This document shows, one piece after another, positions 39,504 to 47,141 of a stretch of DNA of 64,000 nt. Origin of the DNA: Geitlerinema sp. PCC 7407 (GTDB lineage Bacteria > Cyanobacteriota > Cyanobacteriia > PCC-7407); the NCBI RefSeq assembly GCF_000317045.1, contig NC_019703.1, forward strand, positions 1,786,501 to 1,850,500, written 5' to 3'. The notes under the pieces were generated by a model that saw only the letters and a program-made list of their open reading frames with translations, had not been told where the DNA came from and did no database searches. The translations under genes were made by a program, and so were the position numbers. Positions within the stretch are counted from its first letter, which is position 1. Each line of letters starts with the position of its first letter.

Positions 39504-40799
39504 TTAGATCACCGTATTGTCAGCAATCACTGCATTCTTGAGAATCACCACAATACCGCTGCGAATGTAGAAGCCCAAATCCTCGCGGTTGGCCTCCTCC
39601 ACTCGGTCCTTGTTGATGATCTGGACATTGCGGCCAATGCAGGCATTCTTGTCCACAATGGCGCGGCGAATGATCGTATTCTCCCCAATGCCCATCGGCA
39701 CCTTGCCATTGCTCATCCGCTCGCCCGACTGACGCTCCGAATACGGCTGATAGAAGTCCGCCCCCATCAGCAGCGCATGATCAATCACACAGCCTGCCTC
39801 AATGCGCGATCGCACCCCCAGCACCGAATTCTGGATCGTGCAGTTCTTGATGATGCAGCCCTCACCAATGATCGACTCCGTCACGTGGCAGTCCAGCAGC
39901 TTGGTCGGCGGCAGATACCGAGGACGCGTGTAGATAGGCGCCTGCTCGTCATAGAAGCTAAAGGGCGGCCGGGGCTGCTTGGTCAGCGCCAGGTTGGCAT
40001 CAAAGAACGCCTCAATGGTTCCGATGTCCTCCCAGTACCCATTGAATAGGTACGCCTGGATGTTGTAATCCTTCGCGGCGCTCGGAATGATTTCCTTCCC
40101 GAAATCCGTCTCCTTCATCCCTTCTTGCAGCAGCTTGTGCAGCACTTCCCGCTTGAAGACGTAGATGCCCATCGAGGCAATGTAGGGCTTCTCGCGGGCT
40201 TCCTCTGGCGTCAGACCCAGCAGCGTCGTATCCACCGCCATCTCTTTCAGCGCGTCACCCTTCGGCTTCTCGCTAAAGGAGATCACGCGGCCCGAATCGT
40301 CAATCTTCATCAGGCCAAAGTCCGAGGCGCGGCGCTCGTCGATGGGCAGCACCGACAGCGTAATGTCTGCGCCGGTCTCGCGGTGACGCTCCACAAACTG
40401 GCGGTAGTCCATGCGGTAGAGGTGGTCACCCGAGAGGATCAGATACTCGTCGATGTCCCACTCTTCGAGGAGCCACAGATACTTCCGGACGGCGTCAGCA
40501 GTCCCCTGGAACCACTCGGGGCTCTCGGGGGTCTGCTGGGCCGCTAGCACCTCCACGAAGCCATCGGTGAAGCCCGAGAAGTTGTAGGTGCGGGCTAGGT
40601 GACGGTTGAGGGAGGCAGAGTTGAACTGGGTGAGAACGTAGATTTTGTAAATTTCGGAGTTGATGCAGTTGCTGACAGGAATATCGATGAGTCGATACTT
40701 GCCAGCAAGGGGGACGGCGGGCTTGGCCCGCAGCTTGGTGAGCGGGTATAAGCGTGTACCAGCACCGCCTCCCAGAATGATCCCAAGTACTTTTCTCAC
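39504..40799 (-). CDS. glgC: Glucose-1-phosphate adenylyltransferase (ADP-glucose pyrophosphorylase)
   Basis: 431 residues, full length. Makes ADP-glucose, the committed step of glycogen synthesis in the cyanobacterial cytosol. Signatures: [62 protein letters not shown]; the C-terminal left-handed beta helix and the terminal [18 protein letters not shown] complete it. Regulated by 3-phosphoglycerate and phosphate in this family. Start is GTG with AGAGG 7 nt upstream. Followed at once by the P-loop kinase gene. Confidence 0.97.
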   Translation of the reverse strand: MRKVLGIILGGGAGTRLYPLTKLRAKPAVPLAGKYRLIDIPVSNCINSEIYKIYVLTQFNSASLNRHLARTYNFSGFTDGFVEVLAAQQTPESPEWFQGTADAVRKYLWLLEEWDIDEYLILSGDHLYRMDYRQFVERHRETGADITLSVLPIDERRASDFGLMKIDDSGRVISFSEKPKGDALKEMAVDTTLLGLTPEEAREKPYIASMGIYVFKREVLHKLLQEGMKETDFGKEIIPSAAKDYNIQAYLFNGYWEDIGTIEAFFDANLALTKQPRPPFSFYDEQAPIYTRPRYLPPTKLLDCHVTESIIGEGCIIKNCTIQNSVLGVRSRIEAGCVIDHALLMGADFYQPYSERQSGERMSNGKVPMGIGENTIIRRAIVDKNACIGRNVQIINKDRVEEANREDLGFYIRSGIVVILKNAVIADNTVI

Positions 40800-41041
40800 A
40801 AAAAACCTCTTATCTTCTGCCGGTCGGTTCCCAAACTTAGTGTCCGCCGACAGGGATCAGTTTGCAAGGGTCTTGGGAAAGATCTCCATTGTCTGTAATG
40901 TGGGCTACAAGCGGCACACAGCCTTGATCCCCCCACCAAATCCCCGATGGGATGATACCCACCGAGCGCCATCAGGCTAGAGGCGATCGCCTGTTCTCAG
41001 ACAGCTCTGCAATCAAGCTTGATATCTAAACCCTATGCCTT

Positions 41042-41503
41042 TTAAGGAAGTTCACGCATTAACTCCATAATGGCGGAAACTGTGTGGCAATCTCTACATA
41101 CTGGTCCTGTGCGGCAATGAGGAACTGCGTTAACTTCATCAAAAGCTTTTAGAGGTCTAGAGAATGTATTGACTATTTCCTGCTTTTCGCTTGAGGATAT
41201 TGTTTCCCTGCTCAGAATCGCTCTAGCTCTGGCCAAACTCTCGGCATCTAATTCAACTGTAAAGTCAACATAGACCTTGCTTTGAATCTCGACTAAATCT
41301 TCTGCTGTATTACTTGAAAAATTATCAAGTTGAATTTTAAGCGTATTGTTTTCAGTAGTGATATTGATATCTTGATAGATTTTCTGAAATCTTCGCAGTA
41401 TATATTCCTCTAGCCTTTCGGTGCTTTCAGTGGGATCAGGCATTGCATCCTCTCGAAAGCTTTCTTGCAACAGCACGAAAAGAGCAAATTGTATTTTGTT
41501 CAT
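41042..41503 (-). CDS. Unknown small protein next to the caspase-STAND gene
   Basis: 153 residues from the ATG at 41503, which has AAGGA 6 nt upstream; the longer frame is rejected. Not recognised. The N-terminal 80 residues look helical then beta-like (LEEYILRRFQKIYQDINIT, NTLKIQLDNFSS, SKVYVDFTVELDAESL); the C-terminus carries HCRTGPVCRDCHT with three cysteines and two histidines, a possible metal site. It lies 66 bp after the caspase-WD40 gene on the same strand, shares its AT-rich, HIP1-free composition, and is probably co-transcribed, so it may be part of the same conflict system. Confidence 0.65.
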   Translation of the reverse strand: MNKIQFALFVLLQESFREDAMPDPTESTERLEEYILRRFQKIYQDINITTENNTLKIQLDNFSSNTAEDLVEIQSKVYVDFTVELDAESLARARAILSRETISSSEKQEIVNTFSRPLKAFDEVNAVPHCRTGPVCRDCHTVSAIMELMRELP

Positions 41504-41569
41504 TGCCAATCCTTGTCTGAATTGTGTCTGAATCTGCAAAATTTAAGGCATTAGCCATTGTCTTAAATT

Positions 41570-44500
41570 TTACTTTGTTTTTAATGTTAGTATCGCGTCT
41601 ATTTTATCCAGAGATTTGCGTGTTTTTTCTGATTTCTCAAAACGAATCTTCTCGTTCTTTCTGATGGCCCACAAGCGAATTTTTTTGTCATCTCGACCTG
41701 CGGAAACAGCAAAGGAAGCATCGGACGAGATTTGAACTGACGAACTTTCACTAATAAGAGTTCCGATCTGTACTGGATTTGAGTTTAGAAAGAATTTATC
41801 CTCGAGATTAAAAACCATAAGGTTCTTACTAAGATCAGAGATGAAAACCTTTGAATCATCAGAGCTGATAGCTGCATCAACAGCGCCAGCGCCAGCATTG
41901 GCCTTAAGCAGGATTGGTTCAGTGGATTTTGATAATCTAAGGTCCCAAAACCGCATAACGTCATTTTCCCCTATCGAAATCATCTTCTCACTGCCATTGA
42001 TAAAGGCTAGAACGTAGACTGCTTTATCGTATGTCTTTGGAAGCGCTTTGCAAGATCGCTGAAGAGGTAATAGCTGACAAATGAATATATTCCCTTTCTC
42101 GTCGGCAACTGCTAGCTTATGACCTAATTTGTCAAATTCAACTTCCTTAATTTGTCCGATTGTCGGTATCTTTAATGAAATTGAATTCTTGTTTACCTGA
42201 TCGTGATTTTGAATCCTGATATCCCCTCTGCTGCCGACGAATGCTAGTTGATTGTCAGGCATAAATTTGATGCCTACAACTGACTGCTGATTTCCTGATT
42301 TTGTATTTGGAAAGGGTGTAAAAGACCTTTCATCATTCCCTTGAATATTCCAAACCCAGACTGTGCCAGATTTGTCGCCTGACGCAATCAAATTATTGTC
42401 ACTTGCTATGTCAATTACCCAAACGTCTTCTTGATGTTTCTCAAAAGTTTTGACAGGCAGTCCGTTAGTTGGGCTATCAATAGGCCAAACTTTAACCTTG
42501 CCGCCAACTCCCCCTGCTGCAATCAGTTGATCGTTGGGGCTAAGAGTTGCTTCAACCAGTACATTTTCATAAGAGAAATGATTGATTTCGCGAACTTCAG
42601 AAACAATTTTGAGTAGATTGGGTGGAGTGAGCGTGTTAGGCCCTTGTTTTTCAGCAATAAACTCTAAGGCTTTTTTTGTGTGTTGAAGGGCTTCAAGCTG
42701 TTCTTGAAACTTAAGAGCGGTCTCAGCATCGGTGGTTATGGATTGAAGAGTGGCTTCTTGGATCGAGCGGTTAACTTGTCGGATGGAGTGGATGATGGTG
42801 CCTGCTAGAACGAGGATCAGGGTGATAACCAGGGTTCCGGCTCGCAGTTTGGTTTGGCGGCGTTTTATCTCGGCCATCACCTTGTCTTCGAGAAGTTTGA
42901 CCTGCTGCTGGCGATCGCGATCGCGCTTGTCCAAACTCCGCTGCACAAACTGCTCCTCTTCTGGCAACAGTCTCGGCTGCGTGCGCTCAATCCACTCCGC
43001 GATCTTGGCGAGGCGCGCGCCCGACAACAGCGCCTCTTCTGATTCCCCAAAGCGGGTCTGCCAAACGTGACAGTCCGTTTCCAGGAGTCGCTGGAGCCGG
43101 ATGTCGTCGCGGTCCTCAGTGATCCAGTTGCGCAGGAGGTCCCACTCGGAGAGCAGCGCCTCGTGGGCGACCTGGACCCACTCCTCGTCCGCGATGATGA
43201 GGCGCTGTTGCTGATCGGCCAGCAGGCACACCATCTGCTCGATCCGCGCCTCAGGGGCGATCGCCCGCAGGCGCGCCCACGAAACGCGGCGGCGCGTGAC
43301 CGTCTCGTTGTCCTCGCCGATCTGCACCAGCTCCTTGAACAGGCAGCGCACCAGGGCCTGATCGTCCTCCGAAAAGCTCCGATAGAGGATGGTGGCGCGG
43401 CGGTTGAGAGCGCCTTGAACCTTGCCGATGTCGTGGTACTTCTCGGCGGTGAGCTGGCCGGTGGGAGACTCCGCCTGCTCGATGCAGACCTGCCACAGCT
43501 CTTTGAGGGCGTATTGCAGGAGGGGCAGAGCGCCGGGCTGACCGAGCACATCCTGGGCGATCGCATTGATCAGGCCCTCTTCGAACTGGACCCCGTGGAG
43601 GGTCGCCGGACGAGCGATCGCCTGGTGAAGTTCGGCTAGGGTCATGGGCGTCACCATGTAAGCCGACGGCTGGGTGCGGTTCACCAGGGTGGCCGATTCG
43701 GGGTAGGTGGCGCAGCGATCGAGGAAATCCCCGCGAATCGCAATGATCACCCGGGCTTGGCTGCCCTCCCGCGTGACCTCGTCGGCCAGGAGCCTCAGCA
43801 GGCGCTGGCGATCGCTGTCTTGGGACCAGTGCGTAAAAATCTCTTCAAACTGGTCGATCAGCAGCACGTAGGGCTGGGGCGATCGCGTCAGCTCCGCGAT
43901 CAGCCCCGCAATCTCGCTAAAGCTGTGAGTGCTCGGCATCACCAGGCGCGTGGACCACTGGCTGCTCCCCGGCAGGCGATCGCGCGCCAGCTCTGGCAGC
44001 AGGCCCGCCCGCAGCAGCGAAGACTTGCCGCAGCCCGACGGCCCGATCACCGTCAGGACCTGGCTGTCGAGGAGGCGAATCGTCAGATGGCGCACCGCCT
44101 CCTCGCGCCCGCAAAAATAGTCGGCGTGCTCTGGCTCAAAGGTGTACAGCCCCCGGTAGGGGTTGGCGGTCTGGAAGGGATGCTCTGAGGGGATGGGCTC
44201 TAGGGGCGGGTAGCGCAGCAGCGTGATGTAGCGGCCCCAGCCCATGCGCAGCGGCTCCTGGCCTGACTGGCGCAGGGTCCGGCCGACGCAGTCAAAGAGG
44301 CGATCGCCGCTGATATCGCCATTGATGTCCGCGTTTTCGCGATCGAGCCCCTTCAGCAGTGCCTCCGTGAAAACACTGTGCTCCTCACCATAGAAGGCTT
44401 CCTCGGTTTGGCGGCTGGCCGTGACGATGTAGTAGTCCCCGCTGGTGTTGAAGCTGGTGAGCTTTTGCCTCAGGAGGTCGTGCTCCAGAAAATGACCGCT

Positions 44501-44935
44501 GTGGCAGCAGTCCAAAAAGACCATCAGGCTGCTGAGCTGGGACTTGCCAATCAGCAGGTTGAACTTGTAGAGCGAGAGGCCGGGCTGCTGGGGGCTGTAG
44601 TCCGAAGTGGCCAAAAAGCCCGATCGCTCGTCGGTATCTGGGTCTGTCTGGGTGACGCCGTGGCCGGTGTAGTAGATCAGCCCTTCGCCTTGCTGGGCCT
44701 GCTCCAGCAAAAAGTTTTTGATCGTGTCGATCAGCTCTGGGGCGCTGACGGCGCGCTCCGCCACTTCGTAGCAGTTCTCGGCTGCTTTCCACTGAGCGGG
44801 GAAGCGCCGGACCACATCGAAGTTACCGTGACGCTCGAGGACCTGGGCCACCGCTTCGGCATCCCGCGCAGCATTGGGCAGAGAGGCGAGGTTCTGATAC
44901 TGGCTGATACCGATGATGAGGGCGTAGCGGGGCAT
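41570..44935 (-). CDS. Caspase-like peptidase - nSTAND NTPase - membrane segment - WD40 protein
   Basis: 1121 residues. Residues 1-230 are a caspase/metacaspase-like (C14) peptidase: catalytic His92 in YYTGHGV and Cys144 in FLDCCHSGHF. Residues ~255-640 are a STAND ATPase of the nSTAND1 type (NPYRGLYTFEPEHADYFCGRE, Walker A GPSGCGKSS at 298-306, Walker B LLIDQFEEIFTHW). A single membrane helix follows (GTLVITLILVLAGTIIHSI, ~700), a short coiled coil, then six or so degenerate WD40 blades (~780-1100; KVKVWPIDS, TVWVWNIQG, MRFWDLRLS, IRLWAIRKN). Such proteins are thought to switch on the peptidase when the C-terminal repeats sense a signal. Composition changes from GC-rich with HIP1 sites to AT-rich without them around residue ~695-730. 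ATG at 44935 chosen over the longer frame. Confidence 0.9.
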   Translation of the reverse strand: MPRYALIIGISQYQNLASLPNAARDAEAVAQVLERHGNFDVVRRFPAQWKAAENCYEVAERAVSAPELIDTIKNFLLEQAQQGEGLIYYTGHGVTQTDPDTDERSGFLATSDYSPQQPGLSLYKFNLLIGKSQLSSLMVFLDCCHSGHFLEHDLLRQKLTSFNTSGDYYIVTASRQTEEAFYGEEHSVFTEALLKGLDRENADINGDISGDRLFDCVGRTLRQSGQEPLRMGWGRYITLLRYPPLEPIPSEHPFQTANPYRGLYTFEPEHADYFCGREEAVRHLTIRLLDSQVLTVIGPSGCGKSSLLRAGLLPELARDRLPGSSQWSTRLVMPSTHSFSEIAGLIAELTRSPQPYVLLIDQFEEIFTHWSQDSDRQRLLRLLADEVTREGSQARVIIAIRGDFLDRCATYPESATLVNRTQPSAYMVTPMTLAELHQAIARPATLHGVQFEEGLINAIAQDVLGQPGALPLLQYALKELWQVCIEQAESPTGQLTAEKYHDIGKVQGALNRRATILYRSFSEDDQALVRCLFKELVQIGEDNETVTRRRVSWARLRAIAPEARIEQMVCLLADQQQRLIIADEEWVQVAHEALLSEWDLLRNWITEDRDDIRLQRLLETDCHVWQTRFGESEEALLSGARLAKIAEWIERTQPRLLPEEEQFVQRSLDKRDRDRQQQVKLLEDKVMAEIKRRQTKLRAGTLVITLILVLAGTIIHSIRQVNRSIQEATLQSITTDAETALKFQEQLEALQHTKKALEFIAEKQGPNTLTPPNLLKIVSEVREINHFSYENVLVEATLSPNDQLIAAGGVGGKVKVWPIDSPTNGLPVKTFEKHQEDVWVIDIASDNNLIASGDKSGTVWVWNIQGNDERSFTPFPNTKSGNQQSVVGIKFMPDNQLAFVGSRGDIRIQNHDQVNKNSISLKIPTIGQIKEVEFDKLGHKLAVADEKGNIFICQLLPLQRSCKALPKTYDKAVYVLAFINGSEKMISIGENDVMRFWDLRLSKSTEPILLKANAGAGAVDAAISSDDSKVFISDLSKNLMVFNLEDKFFLNSNPVQIGTLISESSSVQISSDASFAVSAGRDDKKIRLWAIRKNEKIRFEKSEKTRKSLDKIDAILTLKTK

Positions 44936-45090
44936 GGCAGGATGGCGTAAGGGCGATCGCCCAGAAGGCAAAGTGATAAATGCTACCCGCGATTCTAGCC
45001 ACAGTTTTTTCTAAAGTCAGGGTTTTTTCTGAGCTACACTCAAACTTTTAAGAAACTTCATTAACCCCTAGACGGAGATTTGCAAACGCC

Positions 45091-45447
45091 ATGGCCCAGC
45101 TTCAGCGCCTCGACATCGTTGGCGATGATGGTCAAACCATCGAAATTTTTGTGGAAGAAAAAGACGCCCCGGTGTTGGCGACCTCTCCCAACCGGGACGG
45201 CAGACCCAGTATGGGGGCCGGCAGTCCCAGCGTGAAAATGCAGCAGATGCAGCAGGTGATTCGCGGCTACGCGACCTATGCCCTGAACGCGTTCAAGGAT
45301 TTTTCGGCGGCTGAGGTGGAAGAGATCACCCTCATGTTTGGGGTCAAGCTCAGCGCCAGTGCGGGGATTCCCTATATCGCCAATGGCACCACAGACAGCA
45401 ATCTCGAAGTCCAGGTCAAGTGCCGCTTCCCAGCCAAAGACGGCTAG
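45091..45447 (+). CDS. Trypsin-co-occurring domain 1 (Trypco1; CU044_2847-like) protein
   Basis: 118 residues: a beta-rich N-terminus (LQRLDIVGDDGQTIEIFVEE), a low-complexity middle, a helix (MQQVIRGYATYALNAFKDF), and the diagnostic end EITLMFGVKLSASAGIPYIA followed by a last strand. This fits Trypco1 (PF19493), a domain that travels with trypsin- or caspase-like peptidases and STAND NTPases in bacterial conflict systems. It is divergent from the caspase-nSTAND-WD40 gene, 155 bp between starts, so a shared promoter region is likely. Activity unknown. Confidence 0.75.
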   Translation: MAQLQRLDIVGDDGQTIEIFVEEKDAPVLATSPNRDGRPSMGAGSPSVKMQQMQQVIRGYATYALNAFKDFSAAEVEEITLMFGVKLSASAGIPYIANGTTDSNLEVQVKCRFPAKDG

Positions 45448-45483
45448 GTGCTGGGATATCTGGGCGCTTTGCACAGCAAAAAC

Positions 45484-45509
45484 GCGGCGGGGGCGATCGC
45501 CCCCGCCGC
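45484..45509. terminator. 26-bp HIP1-centred palindrome between convergent genes
   Basis: GCGGCGGGGGCGA is followed directly by its exact reverse complement. It lies between the Trypco1 stop (45447) and the TIGR02588 stop (45531). No T-run, but position and GC-rich stem suit a bidirectional terminator. Confidence 0.5.
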
Positions 45510-45530
45510 AGGAATCGAGCCCGCTAGCCC

Positions 45531-45947
45531 CTAGGGCAGGCTGTAGCTAGCAACCCGCAGGGACAGGTCTCCCTGGGCCGGATCGCGCTGAAAAACAAAG
45601 GCTCCCTCGGCTTTTTCGCCCCCCGACAAAAAGTCAAACTGCTGCTCGCCGGTCTCGATGACTTCGCCATTCACGCGCAGTTCGGCGATCACCTGAACGG
45701 ATTCGGCAGTGCCGCCGCCGGTGTTGGTGACGCTGAAGGGAATGTAGAACTGGCTCCCAGCTTGGCGCACCTCAGGGGTGATCTCGGTTTCGAGGACCGG
45801 CGGCTGGGTGTCGCCCGTGGCCCAAGTGTAGGCCACGAGCCCCAAAACGCTGGCGATGATCGCAGCGGCGATCGCAAAGCTCACCCACTCGGCAAAGGAG
45901 CGCTGGTGCTTGGCCTGGGAGGTCGAAGAATCAGAAGACTGGGTCAT
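45531..45947 (-). CDS. TIGR02588 family membrane protein
   Basis: 138 residues from the ATG at 45947: a polar N-terminus, one membrane helix (FAIAAAIIASVLGLVAYTWA), then a beta-sandwich-like extracytoplasmic domain (FYIPFSVTNTGGGTAESVQV). Function unknown. It overlaps the end of the TIGR02587 gene by 4 bp (ATGA), so the pair is co-translated, as is usual for these two families. Confidence 0.8.
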   Translation of the reverse strand: MTQSSDSSTSQAKHQRSFAEWVSFAIAAAIIASVLGLVAYTWATGDTQPPVLETEITPEVRQAGSQFYIPFSVTNTGGGTAESVQVIAELRVNGEVIETGEQQFDFLSGGEKAEGAFVFQRDPAQGDLSLRVASYSLP

Positions 45948-46900
45948 ATCGCAAGGCGTCCGGCAGCGCCACCAATGGTTGCAGGCAGGCCCAACACAAT
46001 CACGTTGCGGAGCCACAGCGACCAAGGATCGCTAAAGCTCAGCCGATGAAAGAACCAAAGCATCAGGGCTGAGGCCAAGAGGGCCACGATGTACGAGACG
46101 ACGGTTTCGGTGCCCGGTCGCTGAAAAATGCCGGGCTGGGCGTAGCGCTTGGGCTGGTTGGTGAAGCCAGCGGCAAAAACCACGCCGTAGGAAATCAGCA
46201 GCGAAGTCAAAATGATGGCGATCAGCCACGGCGGCGAGGCAGCGGAAACCAGCATCGGCACCTCGTCGGTGGGCGCGATATTGAAGGCGATCATGACTGC
46301 CCCAATCAGCGTGGCGCTCAGATCAGCCAGGGTTTCGTGATAGTTGATTTCTACTTTGCCGATCGTCACAGTGGCGTCGGACTTGTCCCCCGAACCCTGG
46401 GAATCATCGTCGCCGTTGCTCAGGCGATCGCCGCTGAGGAGCGATCGCGCCAGGCTCACCCCCAGACCAAAGGGCGCTCCTTCGAGAATCAGCTTGCCCA
46501 AGGCTTCGTCTAGGGGCGTTTCGCCCGTGATCTGGCGCAGCAGCACCAAAATCACAAAGCTGCACGCCAAGCCAATGGCCAGGGCCTCGGTGCTCTCGGC
46601 GGCGGTCTCCATCCAGGAGCGGCCTTTATGCTTCCGAAAGCCTTCGGTCCGATCGATCAGGAAAATAACGCCGTAGGTCCCGATCAAGATCGCGAGCATC
46701 AGGGGCGGTTCGGTGTAGGAGCCAATCCACCAAACCTCCATGGTGTAAAGCAGGGGAATGCCAAACAGGAAGCCGCCTGAGGCACCGCGCACCAGCTCTT
46801 GGAGCTCATTGCGCCACTCTTGGCGGCTGCTCCGTTGGGCAAGGTGGCGTAGCGAAGGCCTCGGTTCAGCCAAAGCGGGATCTTCTTTCAAGGGTTTCAA
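45944..46900 (-). CDS. TIGR02587 family integral membrane protein
   Basis: 318 residues, about seven membrane segments, with the N-terminal signature VRGASGGFLFGIPLLYTMEVWWIGSY. A charged loop (GDDDSQGSGDKSD) separates the two halves. Function unknown; always seen with TIGR02588, which follows here with an ATGA overlap. The start is unclear: the first in-frame start codon is TTG at 46900 and a second TTG lies nine codons on; an upstream in-frame stop rules out anything longer. Confidence 0.82.
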   Translation of the reverse strand: MKPLKEDPALAEPRPSLRHLAQRSSRQEWRNELQELVRGASGGFLFGIPLLYTMEVWWIGSYTEPPLMLAILIGTYGVIFLIDRTEGFRKHKGRSWMETAAESTEALAIGLACSFVILVLLRQITGETPLDEALGKLILEGAPFGLGVSLARSLLSGDRLSNGDDDSQGSGDKSDATVTIGKVEINYHETLADLSATLIGAVMIAFNIAPTDEVPMLVSAASPPWLIAIILTSLLISYGVVFAAGFTNQPKRYAQPGIFQRPGTETVVSYIVALLASALMLWFFHRLSFSDPWSLWLRNVIVLGLPATIGGAAGRLAI

Positions 46901-47141
46901 CGGGTCAAACGTTCACAAAAAAGTTGCGCCCGCTTTGCCAGGAGCTTCCCGTTTAGTCACGCAGGCGATCGCCTCCAGCGCTTCCCAGCGGAAAATCTGT
47001 CAAATTTGGGCTCAGTTACTTTTGATACCCGAAATTTTGGGCCAAGGCATGTCTCTAGAGGGTGATTGTGAGGCGAGGGGCGATCGCCGGATTTTTCTCT
47101 TTCTCAAAGCAACTTGTTCTAGCTAGCCCATTAAGCTCGCT

